Origin: Butyricimonas muris
Lineage (GTDB): Bacteria > Bacteroidota > Bacteroidia > Bacteroidales > Marinifilaceae
DNA: 64,000 nucleotides
Direction: 5' to 3'
Assembly (NCBI RefSeq): GCF_046365375.1
Contig: NZ_JBKEIT010000013.1
Span: 1 to 64,000, forward strand
Shown: positions 9,065 through 17,536 of the stretch, piece after piece
How positions within the stretch are numbered: the first letter of the stretch is position 1
Layout of the letters: every line of letters starts with the position of its first letter
The notes under the pieces: model-generated
The model's database searches: none
What the model was told of the DNA's origin: nothing
The model's input: the letters and a program-made list of their open reading frames with translations, nothing else
Program-made: the position numbers and the translations under genes

Positions 9065-9096
9065 ATAGGCAAAGAGATACGAGGCTCTTTGTCTAT
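9065..9096 (-). promoter_or_regulatory. Hairpin at the fecR-susC junction, locus 1
   Basis: The arms 9065-9076 and 9085-9096 pair over 12 bp with one G-T wobble and an 8-base loop, and the right arm includes the FecR stop codon. It could lower read-through from sigma/FecR into SusC or protect a processed mRNA end. No T-run follows. Confidence 0.35.
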
Positions 9097-10253
9097 TTTC
9101 CTTTTATGATAATAATGTCATTTATCTTTATAAACCGGAAATCACCCGTTCCCTCCAATACCCGCAACACGCTGTCCACATCCGGATATCTCTTTACCAT
9201 GGTCGTGTATAAAACATTCCCGACTTTCGGGTCCTCGAAACGGAACGTGTAGCCGTACCACTCGCCCAGCACATCCATGATCTCCCGCAATGGTGTTTCT
9301 TTAAAGGCAAACAGGTTATTCATCCAACCCGTGGAATATCTTACATCGACTTCACGCACCCTGATGTCCCCGTACTTTGTCAGAAAAGCCTGTTCTCCCG
9401 GACGAAGTTCCACGCTATCCCGTTTCCCGTTTTTCATTCGCACATGGCCTTCCACCAATGTAGTCACGCACGATACATCATAAGCGTTCACGTTAAAACT
9501 TGTTCCCAGCACGTTAATCACGGCAGAAGCCGTGTTCACAATAAAAGGATGGACATCATCTTTCACCACTTCAAAGAATGCCTCCCCTTTCAAGTACACG
9601 ATTCGTTTATTCCCGACAAATGCATTCGGGTATCTTAATTCACTCCCGGCATTCAACCACACGTGGCTACCGTCATACAGCGTTACTTTTATATTTCCTT
9701 GCTTAGAAGTCGTCAGCACGTTATATTCAATTTCCTGCATTTGGACAAGTTGTGATTCGTCGGTCGTTTCCTCTACCGGAAAAACAAATTTGCTCTCTCT
9801 CGTGTTTACAGCCAATTGTTTCACAGAATCTTCCGGGTAAACAACCTTCCCCCCGGTCGTCACCAAAGTCGCAAAAGGTTCCATTCGCCCTTTGGAAACA
9901 GAAGAAAGCGGAATCGCTCTTGTCGGTTCTTTTTCTTCTGCGCTCCAAAGAAACAATACCGCCACCACCAGTACCGCGGCAGTAATCCCCGAAAAATATC
10001 TCATCATCCGCACATGTTTCCTGCGCCTTATCCTGTCATTCATTTTTTTGAAAGGCGCTTCCGTGTCCACGTTATTCATATCCGCTATTCCCTCATAAAG
10101 AATATCCGCCTCCCGAAGTTCCATAAACAACTCCCGGTTCCTCGATTCCAAGCACCAAGCCTCCAACAACTTTTTCTCGTCAACGGTGATTTCTCCCCGC
10201 AGAGATCTGTAAAGTAAATCACTTATCTCTATATCCTTCCTTATTTTTTTCAT
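9093..10253 (-). CDS. FecR-family anti-sigma factor, locus 1
   Basis: This 386-residue inner-membrane protein has a cytoplasmic N-terminal region (about 1-84, with the EAWCLESRNRELF type motif that binds sigma), a single membrane helix (about 85-104, SGITAAVLVVAVLFLW), a periplasmic FecR domain (about 185-285; HVWLNAGSELRYP, GEAFFEV, VLGTSFNVNAY, RPGEQA) and a C-terminal DUF4974-type domain (about 310-386) that contacts the SusC STN domain. It passes the signal from ligand-loaded SusC to the ECF sigma factor encoded 18 bp upstream. Length and domain order are typical. Confidence 0.93.
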   Translation of the reverse strand: MKKIRKDIEISDLLYRSLRGEITVDEKKLLEAWCLESRNRELFMELREADILYEGIADMNNVDTEAPFKKMNDRIRRRKHVRMMRYFSGITAAVLVVAVLFLWSAEEKEPTRAIPLSSVSKGRMEPFATLVTTGGKVVYPEDSVKQLAVNTRESKFVFPVEETTDESQLVQMQEIEYNVLTTSKQGNIKVTLYDGSHVWLNAGSELRYPNAFVGNKRIVYLKGEAFFEVVKDDVHPFIVNTASAVINVLGTSFNVNAYDVSCVTTLVEGHVRMKNGKRDSVELRPGEQAFLTKYGDIRVREVDVRYSTGWMNNLFAFKETPLREIMDVLGEWYGYTFRFEDPKVGNVLYTTMVKRYPDVDSVLRVLEGTGDFRFIKINDIIIIKGK

Positions 10254-10271
10254 AGATATACCTTTTACTTG

Positions 10272-10853
10272 CTAACAAAAACATATTGCTAATAATACAA
10301 TCAACATGAGAACGTACTGGCTATAATCCGACAAATGAATTCTTAAATCCTTATACGCTTGCTTTTTATGAGTTTTAACCGTGTTTATACTCAATCCCAA
10401 TTCTTCTGAAATCTCATCATAACTATATCCCTCCAATCGTAATAAAATAACATCCCGCTTCACCCCTCCCAACCTGTTCACCTCATCCAGTATCCGGGCT
10501 TTCAATTCCTGCTTTATTATCAAATGGTCAATGTCGACCTCATCCACGAAAACATCTTTCAATTCCTGCATTCCTCGCTCCACCCTATAATCCCGGATAT
10601 AATTCAGCGTCTTGTTTTTCAAACAACTATACAAGTAAGATTTAAACGCAAGCAAATCCGGGAAACAATATGCTTTTTCCCACATGTACAGAAAAGCCTC
10701 TTGAGTTATGTCAGCACTAACGACCTCGTCCTGAAGCAACTTCAACGTAAAAGTGTAGGCACGAGGATAAAACATATTGAAAACAGCCTTGAAAATCTGG
10801 GCGTCTTTCAGGTCTATTTCCGATGTTTCAATGTGAATTCTTTCTGTTGCCAT
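10272..10853 (-). CDS. ECF RNA polymerase sigma factor (FecI type), locus 1
   Basis: This 193-residue sigma-70-family factor has region 2 at about residues 25-95 (YTFTLKLLQDEVVSADITQE, FKSYLYSCLKNKTLNYIRD) and region 4 at about 120-175 (LGGVKRDVILLRLEGYSYDE, LGLSINTVKTHKKQAYKDL). It would be held by the FecR encoded just downstream and would transcribe the SusCD genes when released. After region 4 it ends in a long hydrophobic tail (residues about 177-193, YVLMLIVLLAICFC), the longest of the four sigma factors here and long enough to approach the membrane. A stable hairpin (10873-10903) precedes the gene. Confidence 0.92.
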   Translation of the reverse strand: MATERIHIETSEIDLKDAQIFKAVFNMFYPRAYTFTLKLLQDEVVSADITQEAFLYMWEKAYCFPDLLAFKSYLYSCLKNKTLNYIRDYRVERGMQELKDVFVDEVDIDHLIIKQELKARILDEVNRLGGVKRDVILLRLEGYSYDEISEELGLSINTVKTHKKQAYKDLRIHLSDYSQYVLMLIVLLAICFC

Positions 10854-10979
10854 TTTTCAATTATTAGCACTTTTCCCCTAAAGCACCAAAAAGACGTTTT
10901 AGGGGTGAGGAAAATTCGAACTTTTTTCAGAAAAAATTAATTTAAGAAAAAGATCAAGAAAGCGCATAGTTATTATTTA

Positions 10980-11010
10980 TTTTGAATTATACAAATCGTA
11001 TAATTCAAAA
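10980..11010. repeat. Perfect 13-bp inverted repeat
   Basis: TTTTGAATTATAC and its exact complement flank AAATC. It lies between the ECF sigma gene (minus) and the small open frame (plus). It may be an operator or a hairpin; there is no GC-rich stem as in a standard terminator. Confidence 0.5.
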
Positions 11011-11139
11011 CATATAATCTAACATATTACCGGATAATAATTTGATTTCTGCTAATAATTTTATACATTTACAATATTCATTCAGAAGTAAAAAAAGAAA
11101 TCACATTCTCCCTATTCAAAAAATTTCTCGGTAGAGGAA

Positions 11140-11268
11140 TTGGAACAAGCTGAAAAAGAATTCGCACTCAAGGAACAGAGTGATAAGCTATATTACTTCC
11201 GCTTCACCTTTATATTTTTAGGCTCTATACTCTTGCTTGCCCTCTTGGCATTTTGGATATTTAAATAA
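11140..11268 (+). CDS. Possible small single-membrane-helix protein (no ATG)
   Basis: The frame is open from 11086 to a TAA at 11266-11268. From a TTG at 11140 it encodes 42 residues: a charged helix (EQAEKEFALKEQ) and then a strongly hydrophobic segment (FTFIFLGSILLLALLAFWIF). That pattern looks like a genuine small membrane protein rather than chance. No ATG precedes it. The -1 neighbouring frame upstream also has protein-like character (KKEITFSLFKKF), so this may be a frameshifted relic. Function unknown. Confidence 0.3.
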   Translation: MEQAEKEFALKEQSDKLYYFRFTFIFLGSILLLALLAFWIFK

Positions 11269-11286
11269 AACGTTTATATGATTTTT

Positions 11287-11328
11287 GATTTACGATTTAA
11301 GATTACTCCCAATCCTAAATCGTAAATC
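11287..11328. repeat. Dispersed AT-rich inverted repeat, copy A
   Basis: The arm GATTTACGATTTAAGATT (11287-11304) pairs with 11311-11328 at 17 of 18 positions around a 6-base loop. The words GATTTACGA and TTTAAGATT recur in copy C (61599-61651), and related TTTAGATTTTAGATT text occurs in copy B (15246-15325). It lies just beyond the stop of the kinase-like gene, where it may act in 3'-end formation. Confidence 0.55.
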
Positions 11329-11342
11329 CGAAATCATAAATC

Positions 11343-11966
11343 TTAAATTGTTTCCTCATTCAGCGCTCTCTTCACGAACTGTTCGATAAAATCAACCGTT
11401 CCCTCCACCCCCAGCAGGGAAGAATCCACCGACAGATGATAGGATGCGGCAACACCCCACTCTTTATCCGAATAAAAATTGTAATAATTAGGACGTGTCT
11501 TATCCATCTTGCGCACCAGCTCGCGGGCGTCCTGTTCCGGAATATGCTGGCGATTCATCACGGTTTTCACCCGTTCTTCCATATCGGCATGGATAAATAT
11601 GTTGATACATCTTTTGTTGTCCCGCAAAATATAGTCGGCACAACGCCCCACGATGACACAGGAGTGTTCATTCGCCACTTTCCGGATTACATCCGATTGT
11701 ATCTGAAAAAGTTTATCGTTCGAAAGGAAATCATTGTACTGGAACGGCCCGAACGTAAACCCAGCAGCAAAAGCCTGCAAGAGATTCCCCGAATTTTTCT
11801 CGTCCGCCTTTTCAAAAAATTCCTGACAAAGTCCGCTCTCTTTGGAAGCCAACGCGATCAACTCCTTATCGTAGAAAGCAATATTAAATCGCTTCGCCAA
11901 GGCGTGCCCTATTTCCTTGCCGCAACTACCGAACTGACGTCCGACGGTAATAACAAAATTCTCCAT
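11343..11966 (-). CDS. Cytidylate-kinase-like P-loop protein
   Basis: This 207-residue cytosolic protein starts with a kinase P-loop (VITVGRQFGSCGKEIG, residues about 5-20) and continues with FNIAFYDKELI, as in the cytidylate-kinase-like family (AAA_26). The middle has the CVIVGRCADYIL strand and an arginine-rich lid segment (MEERVKTVMNRQHI). These proteins resemble nucleotide kinases, but their true substrate is uncertain; this is not the canonical Cmk. It is the last gene of a minus-strand run with MATE, ispG and the acyl-CoA ligase, 78 bp from the MATE gene, and may be co-transcribed. Confidence 0.85.
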   Translation of the reverse strand: MENFVITVGRQFGSCGKEIGHALAKRFNIAFYDKELIALASKESGLCQEFFEKADEKNSGNLLQAFAAGFTFGPFQYNDFLSNDKLFQIQSDVIRKVANEHSCVIVGRCADYILRDNKRCINIFIHADMEERVKTVMNRQHIPEQDARELVRKMDKTRPNYYNFYSDKEWGVAASYHLSVDSSLLGVEGTVDFIEQFVKRALNEETI

Positions 11967-12044
11967 AAGTCTATCTTTAAGCTATTTCTTCTACAAAACT
12001 ACCGTTTTTTTCCCAAACCTGTCGTCCATTATGTACAAATTTAT

Positions 12045-13394
12045 TTACACATTCAGATGTTTTAATTGCCACCTCAACATCAACGCCGCCACAACCGTCG
12101 CGATGGCGTCCGCCACGGGCATACTCATCCAGACTCCTACCGTGCCGAAGAAATTCGGGAAAATCAACAGTGAAGGGATCAAGAACAGCAATTGCCGGGT
12201 CAACGACAAGAAGATCGCTTTCTTCGCCATCCCTATGGACTGGAAGAAACTCGACGTCACCATCTGGAAGCCGACCACGGGGAAAAATATCAACACGATA
12301 CGCAACCCTTCCACCGCGATACGAGTCAAATCCGCGTCCGACGTGAAAAGATAGATAATCGGCCGCGGGAACAACTGCCCCGCCAAAAAACCGATAGTCG
12401 TCACCGCCACCCCGCAAAAGACAGTGTATTTCAATACCTGTTTCAGTCGATCAAATTGCCGAGCCCCGAAATTATAACCCGCGATAGGCTGCATCCCTTG
12501 ATTGAATCCCATCACGATCATCAAAAACAAAAAGACCACCCGGTTCACGATACCGTAAGCCCCGATAGCCAAATCTCCCCCGTGAGCTTTCAGGCTCTTG
12601 TTAATCAGAATAACCACGAAACAGGCACACAGGTTCATCAGGAACGGCGATAACCCGATAGCCAACATTCCCCCGACAATATGCCGTTTCAACCCGAATA
12701 TGCCTCGTTGGAAATGCAGGAAACTCTTTTTATCGAAGAAGTGATGCAACTGCCAACTCAAAGATATCACCTGAGCCGCGATCGTCGCCAACGCCGCCCC
12801 TCTTATTCCCCACTCGAACACGAGAATAAACAACGCGTCCAACACGCAATTCACTATCACCGCCATCAGCGTCGCCGTCATCGCCTTCTTCGGGTAGCCC
12901 GACGCCCTCAGTACCTCATTCAGCCCCATGTAAATATGGGTAACCAGATTACCTCCCAGAATCACCTCCATGTATTCCCGGGCATACGGCAAGGTATCGG
13001 GACTCGCCCCGAAAAACAATAATATCGGGTCAAGAAACACCAGAGCCACCGTCATGAACACCAACCCGATAATAGCATTCATCAAAACCACGTTGCCCAA
13101 CACTTGATTGGCGCTCTCCTTATCTCTCTGCCCCAACTTGATAGCCACCAGTGTCGAGGCACCCACCCCCACCAGCGAACCGAACGCCGCCGCCAGATTC
13201 ATCAACGGGAAAGTGATAGCCAATCCCGCGATAGCCAACGGTCCCACGCCATGCCCGATAAATATACTGTCCACCATGTTGTACAACGAAGATGCCGTCA
13301 TGGCAATAATAGCGGGAATCGCGTATTGCATCAGCAACTTCCCGATTTTCTCCGTTCCCAGTACAAGTGGAGCGCTGTCCTTTACATCAGTCAT
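12045..13394 (-). CDS. MATE-family multidrug/cation exporter
   Basis: This 449-residue integral membrane protein has two homologous halves of six helices. The first half has the family signature region (LLMQYAIPAIIAMTASSLYNMVDSIFIG and GVGASTLVAIKLGQRD), repeated in the second half (NRVVFLFLMIVMGFNQGMQPIAGYNFGARQ). MATE exporters use a Na+ or H+ gradient to expel cationic drugs or metabolites. Its start overlaps the end of ispG by 8 bp (13387-13394), so the two are translationally coupled. Length is normal and no frameshift is seen; the physiological substrate is unknown. Confidence 0.93.
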   Translation of the reverse strand: MTDVKDSAPLVLGTEKIGKLLMQYAIPAIIAMTASSLYNMVDSIFIGHGVGPLAIAGLAITFPLMNLAAAFGSLVGVGASTLVAIKLGQRDKESANQVLGNVVLMNAIIGLVFMTVALVFLDPILLFFGASPDTLPYAREYMEVILGGNLVTHIYMGLNEVLRASGYPKKAMTATLMAVIVNCVLDALFILVFEWGIRGAALATIAAQVISLSWQLHHFFDKKSFLHFQRGIFGLKRHIVGGMLAIGLSPFLMNLCACFVVILINKSLKAHGGDLAIGAYGIVNRVVFLFLMIVMGFNQGMQPIAGYNFGARQFDRLKQVLKYTVFCGVAVTTIGFLAGQLFPRPIIYLFTSDADLTRIAVEGLRIVLIFFPVVGFQMVTSSFFQSIGMAKKAIFLSLTRQLLFLIPSLLIFPNFFGTVGVWMSMPVADAIATVVAALMLRWQLKHLNV

Positions 13395-15243
13395 TCCAAT
13401 CTCCGCTTTCTATAATTAATTGTTTTAACGCTTCAATAGCTTCTCCTTCCGGCACACCCACGCGCACCATCGCTTTCCCGCGGAACAGGTTCACCTTCCC
13501 GTTCCCGGCACCCACGTAACCGTAATCGGCATCACCCATCTCCCCGGGCCCGTTGACAATACATCCCATCACGGCTATTTTCAAACGGCTCAAGTGCCCG
13601 AAAGCCTCCTTCACCCGTGCCACCGACTCCTGCAAATTATATAATGTCCGTCCGCATCCCGGGCAACTGATAAATTCCGTTTTATAACGGCGCACTCCCG
13701 CCGATTGCAAAATATCCCGGCTCAACTGCACGCCATAGAACGCATCCGGCACCCCGGTGCAAGACAACCACAACCCGTATCCCAATCGATCCAAGAATAA
13801 ACCTCCCAAATTCGCCGCCGCCAACAAACGAAGCGTCGATACATCTTTCTCTTTCGATATCAAGCGAATAATCACCCGGTTTTCAATACCTAAACGTTCA
13901 AGCCCCCCCAAGTAAACACGGTACACCGCAACAGAAGCCACATCCAAGGTAAGCACCACGACAGCCGACTTATTCTCCTTCAATTTTCTCGCCAAATCGG
14001 CATTCATGAACTTCCCGTTACGCACCTCCACGAAAATACCATCTCCCTCCACGGGACGCGAAAGGCGAAGAAACTCCTTGTCACTGATTAACGCTGCCGC
14101 CTTACGGTTATAAACATGCGCCACATCTATCATCTCGAAAGGCACGACCACGGTCACCGAATCCGGCAATTTTGTCAATTCCGGTCCCAGTGCCTCGGTA
14201 TAAATAATCTCCGGGGCGCGTACTCCCCCTCGCAACATATCGCCGTACACCGGATCATTCACCGCTGCCACGTGAAAATCCAATTTCTCCATCACCGCTT
14301 CGTCTATGCAATCCACCTTGGATATATCCGCGACAAGCACCGGGCGCGAATAACACCCGTCTAACTTAACAGGTTCCACACCCACGTCAACGCGACCACA
14401 TAATATACTCAAAGCTAATGCCTCGGGAATTTCCCGTTCCGGTTCCTCCGTCAGTGAAACCCGGATAGTATCGCCCAATCCCTCGTTCAAGAGAGTACCG
14501 ATACCTACTGCCGAGCGAATCCTCCCGTCTTCCCCCTCTCCCGCTTCCGTCACTCCCAAGTGCAACGGGTAATCCATCCCCTCTTTTTCCATCTGCCGCA
14601 CCAGCAAACGCACCGCCTCCACCATCACGCGGCAATCGCTGGACTTCAAGGAGATCACCACGTTATCAAACTCTTCGTCACGACACACGCGCAAGTACTC
14701 CATCGTCGCCTCCACCATTCCGGCAGGCGTATTCCCGTAGCGACTCATAATCCGGTCAGACAGGGAGCCGTGATTCGTACCGATTCGCACCGCCGTGCCG
14801 TGTTCCCGGCACACGTCCAGAAACGCCGTGAACTTCTCCCGCAACCGCCGCAACTCCTCCCCGTATTCCTCGTCCGTGTAAACCAACGTCTGGAACGTGG
14901 CGCGCTTGTCGACGAAATTACCGGGATTGATACGTACCTTCTCCACGTGTTTCGCCGCCTCCATCGCTGCCTCCGGGTTGAAATGAATATCAGCCGAAAG
15001 CGGTGTAGTGTACCCCCTCCGGCGCAATTCCGCGTGTATATTGGCTAAATTTTTCGCTTCTTTTACCCCAGGAGCCGTGATACGCACCAGTTCACCTCCC
15101 GCGTCAATAATCCGTATCGCCTGCTCCACGCAAGCCTCCGTGTCCATCGTGTCCGTGTTCAACATAGACTGCACGCGCACCGGATACTCCGACCCGATAT
15201 AAATATCACCGACTTTTACTTGTTTTGTTTTCCGACGACCCAT
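13387..15243 (-). CDS. ispG: 4-hydroxy-3-methylbut-2-enyl-diphosphate synthase IspG (long form)
   Basis: IspG carries out the reductive ring opening of MEcPP to HMBPP in the MEP isoprenoid pathway, using a [4Fe-4S] cluster. The N-terminal TIM barrel is clear (YPVRVQSMLNTDTMDTEAC, DIHFNPEAAM, VRINPGNF). The cluster ligands are in the C-terminal domain: Cys527 and Cys530 (SCPGCGRT), Cys561 (VMGCIVNGPGE) and Glu568. At 618 residues it is the long form with a middle domain (about 300-510) found in Bacteroidetes, Chlorobi and plants, in contrast to the roughly 370-residue E. coli protein. It overlaps the MATE gene by 8 bp. The AT-rich repeat between it and the acyl-CoA ligase may separate two transcripts. 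Confidence 0.96.
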   Translation of the reverse strand: MGRRKTKQVKVGDIYIGSEYPVRVQSMLNTDTMDTEACVEQAIRIIDAGGELVRITAPGVKEAKNLANIHAELRRRGYTTPLSADIHFNPEAAMEAAKHVEKVRINPGNFVDKRATFQTLVYTDEEYGEELRRLREKFTAFLDVCREHGTAVRIGTNHGSLSDRIMSRYGNTPAGMVEATMEYLRVCRDEEFDNVVISLKSSDCRVMVEAVRLLVRQMEKEGMDYPLHLGVTEAGEGEDGRIRSAVGIGTLLNEGLGDTIRVSLTEEPEREIPEALALSILCGRVDVGVEPVKLDGCYSRPVLVADISKVDCIDEAVMEKLDFHVAAVNDPVYGDMLRGGVRAPEIIYTEALGPELTKLPDSVTVVVPFEMIDVAHVYNRKAAALISDKEFLRLSRPVEGDGIFVEVRNGKFMNADLARKLKENKSAVVVLTLDVASVAVYRVYLGGLERLGIENRVIIRLISKEKDVSTLRLLAAANLGGLFLDRLGYGLWLSCTGVPDAFYGVQLSRDILQSAGVRRYKTEFISCPGCGRTLYNLQESVARVKEAFGHLSRLKIAVMGCIVNGPGEMGDADYGYVGAGNGKVNLFRGKAMVRVGVPEGEAIEALKQLIIESGDWND

Positions 15244-15245
15244 GT

Positions 15246-15325
15246 TTTAATTTTAGATTTTAAATTTTAGATTTTAGATTCCCATCACGCTACATCCTAA
15301 ATTTTAAATTCTAAACTCTAAATTT
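15246..15325. repeat. Dispersed AT-rich inverted repeat, copy B
   Basis: TTTTAGATTTTAAATTTTAGATTTTAGATT-type text (short units of TTTAGATT) runs from about 15246 and is matched by an imperfect inverted arm from about 15295 to 15325, around a non-repeated core (CCCATCACGCTACATCC). It fills the gap between the acyl-CoA ligase and ispG and reaches into the end of the ligase gene. Confidence 0.5.
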
Positions 15326-17240
15326 TATTCATTATTCTTTTCAGATTCTGAAGGTTATGCCTATTCGCCATATCCTTCCCTTCCGGGGTGTAAAGATAGT
15401 CGATTTCTTCTTTAAAATGATCGTAAACCCGAGTTCTTACCACTTTCATCGTGGAATTTATCATCCCGTTCTGCTCTGTCAACGGTTCGGGCAGGATAGC
15501 CACCACCGCGGGCAACCACCTTTCCGGGAACAAATTAGCATAGCGCCCGCCAACCCGGTAAGCCATCAATTCTTCCTGCAACTTCTTTATCATCAAACGA
15601 TAGGAATCCGGGGAATCCGGTTCCATGTTCCGTTTCCCGACATATTCCCGCAAGGCGGCTTTATTCGGCACGATCAACCCCGCCGTGTAAGGCGATTGAT
15701 TGTTATACAATATACAATAATCTATGTACCCGGATTGCTCGGCTATCGTTTCCTCGATACCCTCCGGACTATATTTCTCCCCGTCATTCGCGATCAGCAA
15801 TGACTTGAACCGCCCCAGCACGTACAGCCAACCCGCTTCGTCCAGATATCCCAGATCACCCGTGTGCAACCAGTCATCGACAACCGTTTCGGCAGTGCTT
15901 TTCTCGTTGCGCCAATATCCTTCCATCACGTTTCCGCCCCGGATCCACAACTCCCCCTTCTGCCCGTGAGGCAACGGCTTCCCGTCCTCGTCGCAAATCA
16001 GGATATCCATCGGTTTTACCAGCGTTCCGGACGAACCGAAACGGTGGCGCCCGGGCGTGTTGGAACTAATCACCGGGGATGCCTCCGACAACCCGTAGCC
16101 TTGAAACATCGGCACGCCCAATGCCGCATAATAACGTTGCAACTCGATATCCAACAAGGCACCGCCTCCGACAAAGAAGCGCAAATTTCTCCCGAACACC
16201 TGTTTCCTGATTTTCGAGAACAACACCGCGTCCCACAATTTCACCAGAGGTTTCAACAAGCATCTCCATCCCTTGCCCCGGTCGTCCCCGAAACCGTTGT
16301 ATTTATAAACGAGCCTTAATCCCGTCCGGTATAAACGTTCCGTGAAACGTCCTTGTGCCCGTATGCCCGCTTCTATATTTTTACGGAAATTCTTTGCCAA
16401 CGCCGGAACGCTCAACAATATATGAGGTTGCACCTCTTGCAGGTTCACGGGAATATTGCGCAAATACTCCATTCCCGATTGCCCGTAATCCACCGACGCG
16501 ACCGAAGCCCCGTTATACATGAACGAGTAAAGCCCCACCGTGTGGGCAAAACTATGATCCCACGGCAGGAACAACAACACTTTATAATAGTCCGGTATCC
16601 GGATAAGCGAATCCGATTGCAACACGTTAGTCACGTAATTCCGGTGCGAGAGCATGATACCTTTCGGCTCGGCAGTCGTCCCCGACGTGTAAGAGATATT
16701 CACGAGGTCACGTTCGTCGATAGCCTTCACCCTTTCGTCCAGTTCGTTCCGGTGTCCCGCCAACCATTCCTCTCCCTTCCGCTGCAATTCCTCGAAACCG
16801 ATATAACGCCCCTCGTTCACCGCGGAATCCAACACGATAATCTTCTCCACGCCTTGTACCCGATCTTCAATCCCTTTCACCCGGTTCAGGAAATTCGACG
16901 AAACAACCAGAAACCTCGCTTGTGAATGTTCTATCCGGAACACAATCTCCCCATCCGTCAACTTAATCGACAACGGCACGTTCACCCCCCCGGCATACAA
17001 CATCCCCAGCTCCGAATAAGCCCATTTATTGCACCCCTCGCTCAACAACGCCACCCTCTCGCCACGCTCCAACCCCAACATACACAATGCCCCGGCGAAG
17101 TTCATCACCTCCCGTTTCACCCCCGTGTACGTCGTCGCCCTGTATTCCCCGTCCTTCTTCTCCCATAAATAAGGTCTGTCGGGAAACATTTCACAACTTC
17201 TCTCGAATAAGTCTATAATCGTCTTCATATCTTTCATCAT
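15318..17240 (-). CDS. Long-chain fatty acid-CoA ligase (AMP-forming)
   Basis: This adenylate-forming enzyme of about 640 residues activates a fatty acid with ATP and transfers it to CoA. Motifs in order: the P-loop-like ISYTSGTTAEPKGIMLSH, the adenine-binding YGLSEASPVIS, the hinge/A8 region TGDLGYLDEAGWLYVLGR and a C-terminal catalytic segment near EKYSPEGIEE. Length fits FadD/FACS-like enzymes. The start is uncertain: ATG codons at 17240, 17237 and 17228 and a GTG at 17246 are in frame; KTIIDLFERSC, after the last of them, begins the conserved part. It is the first gene of the minus-strand run ending with the kinase-like gene. No membrane segment is evident. Confidence 0.92.
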   Translation of the reverse strand: MMKDMKTIIDLFERSCEMFPDRPYLWEKKDGEYRATTYTGVKREVMNFAGALCMLGLERGERVALLSEGCNKWAYSELGMLYAGGVNVPLSIKLTDGEIVFRIEHSQARFLVVSSNFLNRVKGIEDRVQGVEKIIVLDSAVNEGRYIGFEELQRKGEEWLAGHRNELDERVKAIDERDLVNISYTSGTTAEPKGIMLSHRNYVTNVLQSDSLIRIPDYYKVLLFLPWDHSFAHTVGLYSFMYNGASVASVDYGQSGMEYLRNIPVNLQEVQPHILLSVPALAKNFRKNIEAGIRAQGRFTERLYRTGLRLVYKYNGFGDDRGKGWRCLLKPLVKLWDAVLFSKIRKQVFGRNLRFFVGGGALLDIELQRYYAALGVPMFQGYGLSEASPVISSNTPGRHRFGSSGTLVKPMDILICDEDGKPLPHGQKGELWIRGGNVMEGYWRNEKSTAETVVDDWLHTGDLGYLDEAGWLYVLGRFKSLLIANDGEKYSPEGIEETIAEQSGYIDYCILYNNQSPYTAGLIVPNKAALREYVGKRNMEPDSPDSYRLMIKKLQEELMAYRVGGRYANLFPERWLPAVVAILPEPLTEQNGMINSTMKVVRTRVYDHFKEEIDYLYTPEGKDMANRHNLQNLKRIMNKI

Positions 17241-17296
17241 ACCCACAAAGCTAACAAAGAATTTCCATTCTTACGAACAAAACGCTTCATTCGTTG

Positions 17297-17431
17297 TCAT
17301 AAGTTACCATAAGGCAATGTCTGCAACCACAATTCCATGAAACGATCGTACACGCGATAGCCCTTATCGGATTTAAAAACGTATTCTTTATCCATCAACA
17401 CCTTAAGAGCCGAATTGATTGAATATTTTAT
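17297..17431 (-). pseudogene. Relic of an AAA ATPase gene (C-terminal fragment)
   Basis: The minus strand here still encodes about 44 residues that match the last part of the intact ATPase at 58658-59815: SINSALKVLMDKEY against SVQSAIKQLLEREF, then YRVYDRFMELWL against YHVYDRFFGFWL, each followed shortly by a stop. Just upstream an in-frame TGA (17432-17434) ends the similarity, and no start or ATPase core remains. It is therefore a decayed remnant of a second ATPase copy. A perfect hairpin lies at its broken end (17452-17498). Confidence 0.75.
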
Positions 17432-17451
17432 TCATAACCAATGATTTATAA

Positions 17452-17498
17452 ATTGCGTAATTTGTGTAGCACAAAAAGTGCTACACAAATTACGCAAT
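17452..17498. repeat. Perfect 21-bp inverted repeat with A5 loop
   Basis: The arms 17452-17472 and 17478-17498 are exact complements around AAAAA. The repeat lies between the LRR gene stop (17537) and the ATPase relic, at the point where similarity to the intact ATPase ends. It can act as a terminator for the LRR gene or mark an old mobile-element end; no T-run follows. Confidence 0.6.
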
Positions 17499-17536
17499 AA
17501 CTTTTGAAAATAACAAATACTACTGTCAAAATAGGA

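Larger units (their letters stand above)
10854..11342. other. Long intergenic region with hairpins and a small open frame
   Basis: Three inverted repeats are visible: 10873-10880/10896-10903 (CCCCTAAA arms) just upstream of the sigma gene; a perfect 13-bp pair at 10980-10992/10998-11010 (TTTTGAATTATAC arms, 5-base loop); and an 18-bp pair with one mismatch at 11287-11304/11311-11328, part of a dispersed AT-rich repeat. A small open frame (11140-11268) is listed separately. Confidence 0.5.

Noticed and set aside
12192..13415. Several plus-strand frames within the MATE gene
   Set aside because: All antisense to a well-supported membrane transporter; low-complexity His/Gln/Arg-rich products.
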